From UBA2137 sp963740205 (GTDB taxonomy: Bacteria > Pseudomonadota > Alphaproteobacteria > Micavibrionales > Micavibrionaceae), in contig CAVUDD010000002.1 in the NCBI GenBank assembly GCA_963740205.1, positions 310,001 to 374,000 on the forward strand: a DNA stretch of 64,000 nt, read 5' to 3'. How positions within the stretch are numbered: the stretch's first letter is position 1; the number at the start of each line of letters is the position of its first letter. Positions 45,479 to 55,263 of this stretch are shown here, piece after piece. The notes beneath the pieces are model-generated. The model worked only from the letters and a program-made list of their open reading frames with translations, did no database searches and was not told the origin of the DNA. Position numbers and translations under genes: made by a program.

Positions 45479-46276
45479 CTACCAGTGGTTAACAAAAGCT
45501 TTGCAAACTGCATAAAAATTTACAATTACTATTGATATGCTCATAAGCAAGAAAGAGCTCATGATAGATGAAGCAATAGGCATTCTGTTTAACTTAAAAT
45601 ACTTCGAGCTATAAAATATCATAAAACCGAAAGTAAAGAGGCAAAATAAAGTTATAAACCCTAACCCCAACCATATTCCGCAAGAGAGAAACAAAATAAT
45701 CTCAATGAAAGAAAAAGGCTTCTTATATAAAAGCGTTACTAAGAGACTCGCGGACACAGAACACAGGCCATAGACAATCAAAATCAAAGACAACTCTCTC
45801 CACTCACCCCATGTGAATGTTTCTGGATATCTCCCTGTCATCCACCAAGCCATAGCTACAAAGAAAATATAAACAATTAGCTTTTTGGATGAAGCATACC
45901 CTCGTAGAGGATTTATCAGTAGCGTCATGAATGCTGGCAAGGCAGCCAGAAACAGAAAGGAAGTAAGAGAAAATCCGTATGCACCAAATAAAAAAACAGA
46001 GCATAATGCACAAAATATTTCGACCACAGGATAAAGCTTGCCAATTTCATGGGAACAATAACGGCACTTTCCACCAAGGTAAGACCAAGAAAAAAAAGGA
46101 ACCAAATCATACCAAGCAAGAGGGTGCTTACAGTGCGGACACTTTGAACGCTCCACTTTGCCGTTACTCATGGTCATGGATATTCCTCGAGCATCCCTAT
46201 ACAAAAGTGCCGTTGTGAAACTTCCAATAATCAGACCTAGAATTGCACCAACGAGAATGGAAAAAATAAAAAACAA
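45479..46276 (-). CDS. Prepilin-peptidase homologue lacking the catalytic aspartates
   Basis: 265 residues, about eight membrane helices. The N-terminal cytoplasmic domain has the PilD zinc/cysteine pattern (CPHC and CRYC) and IIGSFTTALLYR, corresponding to the conserved GSFLNVVIYR. PilD enzymes cut and methylate prepilins using two membrane Asp residues (in an ID motif and in GxGD). Here those positions read LLINPLRG and CGIWLGLGF, and there is no Asp anywhere after residue 60. Proteolysis is therefore unlikely; methylation or an assembly role may remain. Confidence 0.75.
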   Translation of the reverse strand: MFFIFSILVGAILGLIIGSFTTALLYRDARGISMTMSNGKVERSKCPHCKHPLAWYDLVPFFSWSYLGGKCRYCSHEIGKLYPVVEIFCALCSVFLFGAYGFSLTSFLFLAALPAFMTLLINPLRGYASSKKLIVYIFFVAMAWWMTGRYPETFTWGEWRELSLILIVYGLCSVSASLLVTLLYKKPFSFIEIILFLSCGIWLGLGFITLFCLFTFGFMIFYSSKYFKLNRMPIASSIMSSFLLMSISIVIVNFYAVCKAFVNHW

Positions 46277-46318
46277 AAGGATACTCGCGTTCTTTAAGTT
46301 TAAAGGCTGTAAAAGGGC

Positions 46319-47905
46319 TTATCTTAATACTGAAAGACGATCATAAATAGTCTCTCTTGAAATAGCTCTACCACCGTAAACAGCATCAACTTCTAGTGAT
46401 TTTTCGTAAGCAGCAATAGCACCGCGCTTGTCGCCTGCCCTTTCCGAAATAATTGCCAAGTTATAGAAGTGGAGGGCGTTGTTTGGTTCAAGGCTTGTGG
46501 CTATTTTAAGGTAGCGTTTTGCCTGTTCATAATCCCCAAGGTTACCATAGGAAATACCTAGTTGTGCGGCAACTGCTGGGTTATTGGGTTGCGAACGATA
46601 TAACCTATTCAGCTTTTCTAGTGCTTTTTCAGGATATTGCACATTCATTAGCCCTAAAAAGTTCGCCAACGCCTCCGAGTTCGCAGGATACAAATCCAAA
46701 GTCTCTTCATAAGCTTTTAATGCCTCGGCAACCCTACCTGTCTTTTGTAAAGAAACAGCGCGCCCCATAAGTATGCGCGGATCCCTCTGGTTTTTTCTAT
46801 AAAGCTTCTCATAAAAGCCTAATGCCGCCTCGTATCGCCCCAACTTAAGTGCACGTTGCGCCATTTCAATTTCGTTTCCATGACCATCTGTGGTCACAAC
46901 ATTTTGAACAACAATAAACTTAGCCATTTGCTCACGGCGAGGATCAGCTATAACTTCACCTTGCCTTTCAAAGGTTGAAAGAGAGCTGTAAGAATCTCCT
47001 GCTCCTGAATCAAAAAATTCCATCACTTCATCAGGTGTATTAATAGACTCAACAATAATCTCATCATTTATTGGAGGTGAATTGGCAACATCCTGACCAT
47101 TAATCGCTTCTTTCGCGTCAACTAAAACAGTTTCAATAGGCGATTGTTCAGTCACAACCTCAATAACACTATTAAAGTCATACTCATCCTTGCTAATAAT
47201 CGGCTGTGGTAGATTGAAATTTGGCTCTGCAATAATATTGCCGGACATATCTGAAGCTGTATTTACCCCATCAGAGACGCCTTCTTCTTCCTCTAAAACC
47301 AGAACTGGCTGATCCACAAGCGTATTTTCTTGATATCCATCCAAGATGTTTATCTCGTCTAATTGAGAGAGCTCTCTATTATTTTGAACAGGTGAAGCAA
47401 AAACCTCCTCCGAGGTTACAGCTTCTTGAGAAACAGGCTCTTGGGATATGGGAATTTGACTGGTAGCTATTTCATTTTTTGAAGATAGAAAGCTGTCACT
47501 TGAAAGAAAATAGAAACCACCGCCAATCAACATAAGCAAAAGGATTATGACAACAGCAGTTCCTAACTTACTTTTATTTTCAGGGTCAAAATTATACGCG
47601 CTCTCTTCAAACAGACCTTCATCATCGAGCGAAGAGAGATCTCTTTCGTTCATGTCATCATCTCCGTAGGCATAGATATCCTCATCCTCTACGTAGGACG
47701 GCTCTTCATAAATATCTTCGCCTTGCTCAGGGGAAGGTTCTATCTCAGTAGACTGTCTATTTTCATTCAACACAAAGTCGCCACCAGACCCAGAAAAAGT
47801 AGGCTCATCGCCAGAAGTGAAATTCTTGTCACGCACGTCTTCACCACCAGGTGACTGAAATCCAGCCTCTTTGGAATCTTCATTTTTTTCAGGGTTGTCT
47901 ATCAC
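46319..47905 (-). CDS. TPR-repeat inner-membrane protein (MshN-like)
   Basis: 528 residues from a GTG start. The acidic, probably disordered cytoplasmic N-terminus (~135 residues) is followed by one membrane helix (AVVIILLLMLIGGGFYFL), a long Glu/Val-rich periplasmic linker and about five C-terminal TPR repeats (LKLGRYEAALGFYEKLYRKNQRDP, RVAEALKAYEETLDLYPANSEAL, GNLGDYEQAKRYLKIATSLEPNNALHFYN). Topology and locus fit MshN of the MSHA pilus, a scaffold for assembly. Confidence 0.75.
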   Translation of the reverse strand: MIDNPEKNEDSKEAGFQSPGGEDVRDKNFTSGDEPTFSGSGGDFVLNENRQSTEIEPSPEQGEDIYEEPSYVEDEDIYAYGDDDMNERDLSSLDDEGLFEESAYNFDPENKSKLGTAVVIILLLMLIGGGFYFLSSDSFLSSKNEIATSQIPISQEPVSQEAVTSEEVFASPVQNNRELSQLDEINILDGYQENTLVDQPVLVLEEEEGVSDGVNTASDMSGNIIAEPNFNLPQPIISKDEYDFNSVIEVVTEQSPIETVLVDAKEAINGQDVANSPPINDEIIVESINTPDEVMEFFDSGAGDSYSSLSTFERQGEVIADPRREQMAKFIVVQNVVTTDGHGNEIEMAQRALKLGRYEAALGFYEKLYRKNQRDPRILMGRAVSLQKTGRVAEALKAYEETLDLYPANSEALANFLGLMNVQYPEKALEKLNRLYRSQPNNPAVAAQLGISYGNLGDYEQAKRYLKIATSLEPNNALHFYNLAIISERAGDKRGAIAAYEKSLEVDAVYGGRAISRETIYDRLSVLR

Positions 47906-48015
47906 TGTTTATTCCATGATTTTTCGAGAATTGCATTTGAAATTGCTTCGATGCTTAACATCTTAACGCATTTTTCATTTTGATGAAAACATTCCTTAAG
48001 TATAACATTAACTCC

Positions 48016-48762
48016 TTAAGAAATCTTTTTTAGGAAAGCTCTCTCAAGCGTTTTTTCTTTTGTTTCGCTTTTTAATCCGCTAGGGGTTCCGCTATATTGA
48101 ATTTTTTTAGCATGCAAAACTGATAAGTCATCACATAATTCATCAAGATCTGCTAGAATATGGCTTGAAAGAAATATCGTCTTACCTTGCTTGCGCATAT
48201 CCTCCAAAACATTCTTAACCAACACTCGAGCCAAAGGATCAAGTCCACTCATTGGCTCATCTAGAATGAGTAACTTAGCAGGCATCATTAGTGTCGCGAT
48301 CAAGCCTAGCTTTTGCCTCATTCCCTTAGAATAAGACTGCGCTTTATTTGGTAGAAAATTAATGTCCAAAGAAAGTTTTTCTGCAAGATCATATATTTTG
48401 GCCTTTTCTGGACGGTAACCATACAGCTTGCCTGAAAAAGTTATAAACTCTAAACCTGTGAGAAACCAAGGTGGATCAAAGCGCTCAGGTAAATAAGATA
48501 ACTCCTTCTTAGCTTCCAGAGAACCTGCTGCTTGATGAAAAATACTAATTGACCCAGAAAATGTATCTCTTAGTCCTAACGCAGCCTTTATAAGCGTGGT
48601 CTTCCCAACGCCATTTAATCCAATAAGCCCATGAATAGTTTCGCTTCTAAGAACTATATCCACGTTTTCTGCAACGGCTTTTCCTCCATAGCCGACGCTT
48701 ACGGCACTGAAATTTAAAGGGATATCACTATTCTTTCTAGATTTTTTTAAATCACTAGACAT
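48016..48762 (-). CDS. ABC transporter ATP-binding protein
   Basis: 248 residues from the ATG at 48762 (MSSDLKKSRKNSD) with AGGA upstream; the frame extends to 48798. Walker A GLNGVGKTTLIKA, signature YSKGMRQKLGL, Walker B LLILDEPMSGLDP, and switch His in LSSHILADLDELC. The CcmA/NatA type pairs with ABC-2 permeases; its partner is probably the permease at 40248. Unusual member of a pilus operon. Confidence 0.88.
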   Translation of the reverse strand: MSSDLKKSRKNSDIPLNFSAVSVGYGGKAVAENVDIVLRSETIHGLIGLNGVGKTTLIKAALGLRDTFSGSISIFHQAAGSLEAKKELSYLPERFDPPWFLTGLEFITFSGKLYGYRPEKAKIYDLAEKLSLDINFLPNKAQSYSKGMRQKLGLIATLMMPAKLLILDEPMSGLDPLARVLVKNVLEDMRKQGKTIFLSSHILADLDELCDDLSVLHAKKIQYSGTPSGLKSETKEKTLERAFLKKIS

Positions 48763-48772
48763 ATAATAATTC

Positions 48773-49468
48773 CTAACCTGGCAAGAATATACGCGCATCT
48801 AGATTGAAGCGCTGATTAGGTTTTAAACGGATGGGAAATATTGTATTCGTTTGCTGGTCTTCCCATTTCAATTCGATATGATCTTTACGAACCTTGATAT
48901 CCACGATTTCTTCGGGCATTGCCTTGGGCGTAACCCTTTGCTCATTAATCCAAACAATCCAGTTGTCGGGACCTGTATATAGTATACCGCCTAGCTTTAC
49001 TTCACGTATTATGTCCTCAAGAATTTCCTCAGGGAATATATCCGTTCCACCTTGGCTATCCTCATCAGCACCTTCATCCTCGGGATTAACCTCAACAAAA
49101 CTAGCCTTAGCAGCAGTCAACATTGCATACTCACTTGGAAGAAACATAAGTGACTGAAAATCGGGAGCCTCAAACAAATCCTCTTTATAGATTTCCTGAA
49201 GCTCATCCTCAACAACACGTAAAATCACGAGCTCTGTTGGAACTATTTCATTGATTTCGGGAGATAAGACGAGAGTAGTACTTAAATCTCTATCTTTTAT
49301 ATCTGCCTCTATTGGGGCAGGCTCAAGGGAAAGAATTGGATTTACCGTTTCACCTCCTAAAGTAGGTAATTCAACATTTTCTTGAGCCAAAGCAGGAGGG
49401 GATCCAAAAAGTAAAACCACGCAAAAGATTAAAGAAAATTCGTACCTGGTGACCAAAAGTTTTATCAT
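48773..49468 (-). CDS. Exported pilus-assembly protein (PilP/MshK-like position)
   Basis: 231 residues from the ATG at 49468 (GGGAGG upstream), overlapping the preceding stop as ATGA. Signal peptide ending PPALAQ. The body is acidic with a C-terminal beta-rich part (VKLGGILYTGPDNWIVWINEQRVTPK, HIELKWEDQQ) that resembles the PilP/GspC homology region. This motif (GIL-Y-x-W-IN) links inner-membrane components to the secretin. The assignment rests on locus order and this pattern. Confidence 0.65.
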   Translation of the reverse strand: MIKLLVTRYEFSLIFCVVLLFGSPPALAQENVELPTLGGETVNPILSLEPAPIEADIKDRDLSTTLVLSPEINEIVPTELVILRVVEDELQEIYKEDLFEAPDFQSLMFLPSEYAMLTAAKASFVEVNPEDEGADEDSQGGTDIFPEEILEDIIREVKLGGILYTGPDNWIVWINEQRVTPKAMPEEIVDIKVRKDHIELKWEDQQTNTIFPIRLKPNQRFNLDARIFLPG

Positions 49469-50094
49469 GGAGACAACCTCCCTTGCTCTGGCAATGTAAT
49501 CCATTTATAGCTTACGTTACCTTTTACCAGCGGCGTAGGAACACCATCGGCTATTGTCCCAAGATTAGTTGCAGTAACATCACCAATTTTTTCTATCTCG
49601 AAAGATTCCAAAACAGTCTTACCACTGAAGCGGTCTCCCACCATCTTCATAAACATGTAAATTTCAAGGTCATCAAGAGCCTCTAGTTCAAAATTTATAG
49701 GGCTTTCAAGATAAGCATATCCGATCTGATTTAAACGGGGCTCCTCTTTAATTTCACCAGGCTTAACGTCAATTTTTGCCTTCAATAAACCTACTTTTTC
49801 ACGAAAAACATCAACTTTTTCAACAGCGTTTAATCTATTTTGTGTTTCAAAAAAGCCCGATAATTCTAATTGGCGAAATTTTTGTATTCTTTGTTGCAGA
49901 AGCTTAAATTCATCTCTTAAAACTTGGATCTCACCTCTTTTACCATTCGCCTGCGCCTTCGTATTATTCAACTGCCGTTCTGCCTGCAGAGTTTTGGGTG
50001 TCAGATAATAATATGTTCCAGCCGCGAGCAATAAGTTAAGTGCCAGTAAGCACCCAATGAATAGAATACGCGTATGACCTATGACATCAATCAT
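49465..50094 (-). CDS. PilO/GspM-like inner-membrane protein
   Basis: 209 residues: one N-terminal membrane helix (ILFIGCLLALNLLLAAGTYYYL), then a coiled coil (ERQLNNTKAQANGKRGEIQVLRDEF) and a ferredoxin-like C-terminal domain. Same topology as PilO, which aligns pilus machinery with PilN. Start overlaps the upstream stop by four bases. Function by topology and position. Confidence 0.65.
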   Translation of the reverse strand: MIDVIGHTRILFIGCLLALNLLLAAGTYYYLTPKTLQAERQLNNTKAQANGKRGEIQVLRDEFKLLQQRIQKFRQLELSGFFETQNRLNAVEKVDVFREKVGLLKAKIDVKPGEIKEEPRLNQIGYAYLESPINFELEALDDLEIYMFMKMVGDRFSGKTVLESFEIEKIGDVTATNLGTIADGVPTPLVKGNVSYKWITLPEQGRLSP

Positions 50095-51767
50095 AATTGC
50101 TCTACTACCTCACTGGAAACATTATCAATATTAATTTTAATTTCTGCTGAAAGAGGTTCACTAGTTGTATTCGCGGCATTAACTCCAACCTCACTTGTAA
50201 TCTCCCCCCTGTAAGACACGTCTTTTAAAACCTTCACAACCTCAACAGTGCTCTTATCAAAGATAGCAGAAAGACGAGAAGAAAAATCGGCAACCTTATT
50301 ATTACCTTCAGCAATATCTGAATCTCCGGCAAAACTCATAAAGAGAGTAACTACATTATCATATTGTGGCTCTTGGCCTTCTATTACGGGAATATTAGGG
50401 TCAACTGCCCTTACTTCCTTTTCAAAAGTAATTTTATCAAGTTTGATTTTATTGTTTTGAGCCTCACGCACATTCTTAAGAATATTGAAAATCTCAACTT
50501 CCCTAGAGTCAATCTCATCATTTATTTCAAAGCTAGACTGAATAAGCTCAATATTAATTCCCAATGCTTTTTTACGTTCTATTTCAGTATTATAAATATT
50601 ATTGACCTGCCTTAACTCTGTATTTGCCTGTTCAACATTCTGACTAATAGAGAAATAATTCAGAAAACTTGTCGCGCAGTAATAAGTACTTACCGCTAGC
50701 AACAAAACCAAAGAAACCATAGCGATGGAAGCCATCTGCCTAGGTTTAGCAATCTTGCTAAATTGCTGAGAATTTAGCGGAAGTTTGAGTTTTGCCTGTT
50801 TACCAATCCATCCAACATGCAAATCATCGGCAAATCTTTGCTCACTATCTTGTTCGGGCTCTATTTTTAGTAAAGTTGCCGCCTCGCGAAGCGTAATAGG
50901 TTGTACTTTTCCGTTCTCTACAGAAATCATTTTTTCCAAAAGAGGCTTAGCCTCTTCGTCAGCAATAATGACTATGTTAAGTGTATCTGCAGGCGTATAG
51001 CCAAAGCGCGAGAGGTAACTCATCGTCGCCTGAAATTCGCGGTTAACGTCTTGCGCCCACAAACCCTTTTCAATATCTGTCTCAACTATCGGTGTAATAC
51101 GCGTAAGAGCCAATTCACCGTCACGCACAACAATTTGGCGCAGACCTCCACTTCTATTTTGACCGATAAAAACAGTCCAATTCTTTGAGCCCTCATCATC
51201 TTTATCCTTGCCCATTAGCTTGGAAAGACTGCTGCCAGATGACGACTTCGTTCCAAATACTCTTGAGCTGAGGGTATCCACCATGGATACAGACTCCACA
51301 GGCAACAGAACGAAACCTTTTACTAAGACTTCAGACTCCGTAATAGCGGCAAGGAGTTTCTGAAAATTTTGAGAATCGGGACACGCCGCAAACAAATAAT
51401 AATTATTTTTTACTGCGGTATTAACATTCTTTATGTGAGGTGGCGTTTTAAGCTTTGCATAAGCTCTGTATGGATAATGAGGGTATGCTAAAGCAAGTTT
51501 TCTTTTGACCATGCCACTTGAATCCAAGCTTCTTACAATAGGCACTTTTTCTTTTCTGTAATGCTGATCAACGGCATCATTGAGAATAATAACCGGGGCA
51601 CCACCCCCTTCACGAGAAAGACAGGATACCAAATCAGCAACAAAATTTTCATCTGCCCATGAAAAGATACCTATCAAATTGACAGAAGCACCAGATGTTC
51701 TGTAGGCAGAAAGGCTCTCATCTGTAATATGAAGAACTGTTTTATTTTGAGATAGAAAACTTACCAT
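50091..51767 (-). CDS. PilM/PilN- or GspL-like fused assembly protein
   Basis: 558 residues from the ATG at 51767 (GTGAGG upstream); a TTG at 51782 is an alternative. The large N-terminal cytoplasmic part (~360 residues) looks like an actin-fold PilM/GspL domain (NWTVFIGQNRSGGLRQIVVRDGELALTRI). One membrane helix (MASIAMVSLVLLLAVSTYYCATSFL) and a periplasmic PilN-like coiled coil and domain follow. This architecture is that of GspL or a PilM-PilN fusion. It couples the ATPase to the periplasmic platform. Confidence 0.7.
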   Translation of the reverse strand: MVSFLSQNKTVLHITDESLSAYRTSGASVNLIGIFSWADENFVADLVSCLSREGGGAPVIILNDAVDQHYRKEKVPIVRSLDSSGMVKRKLALAYPHYPYRAYAKLKTPPHIKNVNTAVKNNYYLFAACPDSQNFQKLLAAITESEVLVKGFVLLPVESVSMVDTLSSRVFGTKSSSGSSLSKLMGKDKDDEGSKNWTVFIGQNRSGGLRQIVVRDGELALTRITPIVETDIEKGLWAQDVNREFQATMSYLSRFGYTPADTLNIVIIADEEAKPLLEKMISVENGKVQPITLREAATLLKIEPEQDSEQRFADDLHVGWIGKQAKLKLPLNSQQFSKIAKPRQMASIAMVSLVLLLAVSTYYCATSFLNYFSISQNVEQANTELRQVNNIYNTEIERKKALGINIELIQSSFEINDEIDSREVEIFNILKNVREAQNNKIKLDKITFEKEVRAVDPNIPVIEGQEPQYDNVVTLFMSFAGDSDIAEGNNKVADFSSRLSAIFDKSTVEVVKVLKDVSYRGEITSEVGVNAANTTSEPLSAEIKINIDNVSSEVVEQL

Positions 51768-51800
51768 GCGCCTCACCGGCAATATTTGTTTATTAAATAC

Positions 51801-53013
51801 CTAAAAGTCCATTTCGCCGAAGCTGGAATAAATAGGCCCAAAGACAGCTGCTGCAATCCAAAGAATCATCAAACCCAAGAAGGCAGTAAGAGCAGGTTCG
51901 ATCATTGCAATCATCCCGTCAACAGAGTCGTCAACATCTTTTGTATAAAAATCTGAAACTTGCTCTAATACAGGAGTAAGATTACCTGACTCTTCACCAA
52001 TCTTAACCATCCTTACAACCATGATAGGAAATTCTCCTGAATAGTTAAAGGCCTCAGAGAGGGAGCTACCTGTCTTTACTTGCTCCTCGACACCTTCCAA
52101 GGCCTCAACAAGAGCAAGGTTACTAATCGTATTACGTGAAGACCTCAAGACAACCAAGAACACTAATGCCCGCCGAGTACAATGCTGCAAAGGTCTGACA
52201 ATATCTAGCAATCGTTATCTTTTTTAGCAAAGGCCCCATAATAGGCATCTTAAGAAACAAAGAATCTGCGCGATAAGCAAACTCATTCGAGGACTTTCTC
52301 AATAATTTGTAGAAAATAATTGCGACAATAGGGACGATAATCATATGTATCCCGTATGATTGGAACACGTCAGATGTATTCATAAGAGCAACAGTATAGA
52401 AAGGCAATTCTTGGTCCAGATTCTCTATAAAACCAATAATTTGCGGGACGACATATCCAAGCATCACAACAACAACCAACACCACAACGGCAAGCAGCAC
52501 CATCGGATATCTTGTAGCCTTCTTCATCTTTCTTTGTAAATTGTCTAACCATTCCAGATATTTAATAATTTGTTTATAGGCAAAATTCAGATCACCAGTT
52601 GTTTCGCCAGCCTTTATCAAAGAAAGATAGATGTTTCCAAAAACCCTTGGATGCATTGCCATGGCTTCTGACATAGATGCGCCTTCAGTTATGTTTCTGT
52701 AGATATCAGAGAGTATATCGCGCAACTTATCATTATCTGTTGTGTCCCTAATATCAGACATAGCATCCAAAAGCGGCACGCCTGCTGCTTGCATTTGATC
52801 CAAGTGTAAAAAAAGCTGAACAAGGTCGCGGGTTTTTACGCCAGGAGATCGAGACAGAGAAAAACTTCTCTTGTTTTTAATTTCAGCACATTGAATAAGC
52901 TCCAAACCTGCATCATTCAACTGACCATGCAAGTCGGCCTCATTAACAGCATTTACAACACCTTTGATGATACGGTTTTTTGAATTTAGTGCTTTGTAAC
53001 GAAACTGAGGAAT
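51801..53013 (-). CDS. PilC/GspF platform protein (one frameshift, ATT start)
   Basis: Polytopic inner-membrane platform protein of the pilus. About 403 residues after removing one extra base near 52138-52148. Reads IPQFRYKALNSKNRIIKGVVNAVNEADLHGQL at the N-terminus; the first GspF domain begins DLVQLFLHLDQMQAAGVPLLDAM, the second FAALYSAGISVLGCLE and then SRNTISNLALVEALEGVEE. No ATG/GTG/TTG fits the natural start; an ATT at 53013 lies 8 bases after AAAGG. The ATG-like start at 52932 would cut off the conserved N-terminus. Confidence 0.85.
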
Positions 53014-53024
53014 GGACTTAACCT

Positions 53025-55085
53025 TTATATTTTAAGATTTACAACTCTAGAAGCGGCTTCAATACTGGTGACCCCCTCTTTAATTTTTAGAATAGCATCA
53101 TCGCGAAGGCTTTTGAATCCCTTCTCGCGAGCAATACGTTTAATTTCTGCTTTTGAATCTCCATTTGCAAGCGCATCATCCATATCCTCATCAAAAACCA
53201 GGATTTCAACGATAGCTGTTCGACCTTTGTATCCTTGCCCTGAACAATTTGAACACCCATCTTCATTGGCTTTGTATATTACATCAAAATCTTCACCCAC
53301 CAAGTTACGCTCTTCTTCGCTTGGAGCATATTCAACCCTACATTGTGGGCATAACCTACGCGTCAGGCGTTGCGCAAAAATTGAAACGATTGCGCCAGCC
53401 AACATATTAGGCTTCAAATCCAAATCCAAAAGCCTCGGGATAGCCCCAAATGAATCATTCGTGTGGAGTGTTGTATAGACTTGGTGACCCGTCATAGCCG
53501 CCTTCAATGCCATACCCGCTGTTGTTGCATCACGTATCTCACCAATGAAAATTATATCAGGATCTTGGCGAAGCATTGCTTTAATACCTTCCGCAAACCC
53601 CAAGACACCTTCTCTCACACTTGTCTGCCTAATCATAGGAAGCGAATATTCTACTGGATCCTCTAATGTCTGAATATTTACCTTCACATCATTAATTGCG
53701 TTTAGCATAGAATATAATGACGTACTTTTACCACTACCCGTCGGACCAGTAACAATAATAATTCCCTCTGGTCGCTTTTGAGATTGTCTTATAAGATTCA
53801 AGTTATACTCACTGAAACCCAGATCCTCCAAAGGTAAAAGATTGGCCTTTTTATCAAGAACACGCAGAACAATATTTTCACCATGAACGGTTGGCAAAGA
53901 AGAAACGCGGAAATCCGCCTCCCTGCCACCCACATTCAAAGGAAATCTTCCATCTTGAGGGCTGAGCTTATCAGCAATATTCATCTCAGACATAATCTTT
54001 ATGCGCTGAGAAATACCACTCCAGAATTTCTTATGAATAACTTGCGCCGTAAATAAAACGCCGTCCAGACGGTATCTCAACCTAATAAAGTTCTCTTCTG
54101 GCTCAAAGTGTAAATCAGACACACCCATTTTAACTGCCTCAAACAACAAGGCGTTTACTAGTCGCACAATTGGATGCGTGTAGGATTCATTCTCAGTTAG
54201 CTTGGACAGATCAATATTATCAACGTTTTCCAGATCTCTCAGAATACCTTCAACAGTACTTGAGTGCCCATAAGCCGCATCTATTGCGTCATTCAAAGTA
54301 GTGGGCGTTGTAACCATCGGTTTAATTGCATAACCCTTTGGCATCTTACGTTTTAAAGTATCCATAGATACAATGTCGTAGGGATCAATCAATGCGACAT
54401 AAACTTTATCTTCCTGTATAAACAAAGGAAGAATGTGAAGAGATTGAGCCTCCTTTTTAGTAAGGAGCTCAAGGGCACTGCCATCTACAATTGTTGACTT
54501 GGGATCAAACACATCAAATCCAGCCGACTCAGCCAGTGCAATTGTAAGCTGATCCTCATCTATGAACCCAAGATCAACAAGTGCCTCACCCACCATTTTA
54601 CCGCTGATCTTTTTTTCCTGTAGAGCAACGTTTAATTGCTCTTTGGTAATAAGCCCCATCTGAATAAGGCGATCACCGATACGCATTTTGCTTGTGTCAA
54701 AAGTTTGTATTTCTCCGCTTGCTTGAGTGTTAGGTGCCGTTTGGAGTGGCTCTACTTTAAACTCATCATCATTCTCGACAGACACAGGTATAAATTCTAA
54801 ATCGTCACTATCATCCGTTGATAAAGATGACTGAGCCTTTACAGGCATACTAACATTCCTATTTTTATTAGGCTGCACCTCTAAAGACGAAGACTGAACC
54901 GATGCAACAGAAGGCGAATCTACCGTCATATCTATGAAGTCAAAATCTTCATCTAAATTTGAGTTATGGATTTCATTTTCAAGACGAGCAGAGCTTTGCA
55001 CAATGTCGCTAGGCATTGCACCTTCTATTTTCTGTTGTCGCTCCTCAAGCTCTCGCCGGGCTTTTTCTGTGTCGGATTCATCCAT
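53025..55085 (-). CDS. PilB/MshE-type pilus extension ATPase
   Basis: 686 residues from the ATG at 55085. Polar N-terminal ~130 residues, then an MshEN-type domain (KMRIGDRLIQMGLITKEQLNVALQEKKISGKMVGEALVDLGFI), which in MshE binds cyclic di-GMP. The ATPase core has Walker A TGPTGSGKSTSLYSMLN, Asp box TLEDPVEY, Walker B DIIFIGEIRD, TTLHTNDSFGAIPRL, and the tetracysteine zinc motif CPQC...CSNCSGQGYKGRTAI. First gene of the operon; the att repeat at 55246 lies 160 bases upstream. Confidence 0.93.
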   Translation of the reverse strand: MDESDTEKARRELEERQQKIEGAMPSDIVQSSARLENEIHNSNLDEDFDFIDMTVDSPSVASVQSSSLEVQPNKNRNVSMPVKAQSSLSTDDSDDLEFIPVSVENDDEFKVEPLQTAPNTQASGEIQTFDTSKMRIGDRLIQMGLITKEQLNVALQEKKISGKMVGEALVDLGFIDEDQLTIALAESAGFDVFDPKSTIVDGSALELLTKKEAQSLHILPLFIQEDKVYVALIDPYDIVSMDTLKRKMPKGYAIKPMVTTPTTLNDAIDAAYGHSSTVEGILRDLENVDNIDLSKLTENESYTHPIVRLVNALLFEAVKMGVSDLHFEPEENFIRLRYRLDGVLFTAQVIHKKFWSGISQRIKIMSEMNIADKLSPQDGRFPLNVGGREADFRVSSLPTVHGENIVLRVLDKKANLLPLEDLGFSEYNLNLIRQSQKRPEGIIIVTGPTGSGKSTSLYSMLNAINDVKVNIQTLEDPVEYSLPMIRQTSVREGVLGFAEGIKAMLRQDPDIIFIGEIRDATTAGMALKAAMTGHQVYTTLHTNDSFGAIPRLLDLDLKPNMLAGAIVSIFAQRLTRRLCPQCRVEYAPSEEERNLVGEDFDVIYKANEDGCSNCSGQGYKGRTAIVEILVFDEDMDDALANGDSKAEIKRIAREKGFKSLRDDAILKIKEGVTSIEAASRVVNLKI

Positions 55086-55245
55086 GCTTATAAATACAGT
55101 CCCGAACGGGTTGATATGAAATTTTAATTGTTGACACTCAACAATCAAATTATTTATATCACAGCCCGCCTTACCATTAAACCATCTATATAGCTTAACA
55201 GAGAAAGACTTAAAGAATTCTTATTTGACATAGATTATTAGAGGT

Positions 55246-55263
55246 AATGGTGCACCCGGGAGG
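55246..55263 (+). repeat. Attachment-site repeat R1 (attL, left end of the element)
   Basis: The 18 bases AATGGTGCACCCGGGAGG are identical to 63628-63645, the 3' end of the tRNA-Arg gene including CCA. This marks the left boundary of an integrated element of about 8.4 kb. Downstream it continues TAAATTTAC as in repeats R2 and R3, whereas at 63628 the tRNA body follows. Confidence 0.85.
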
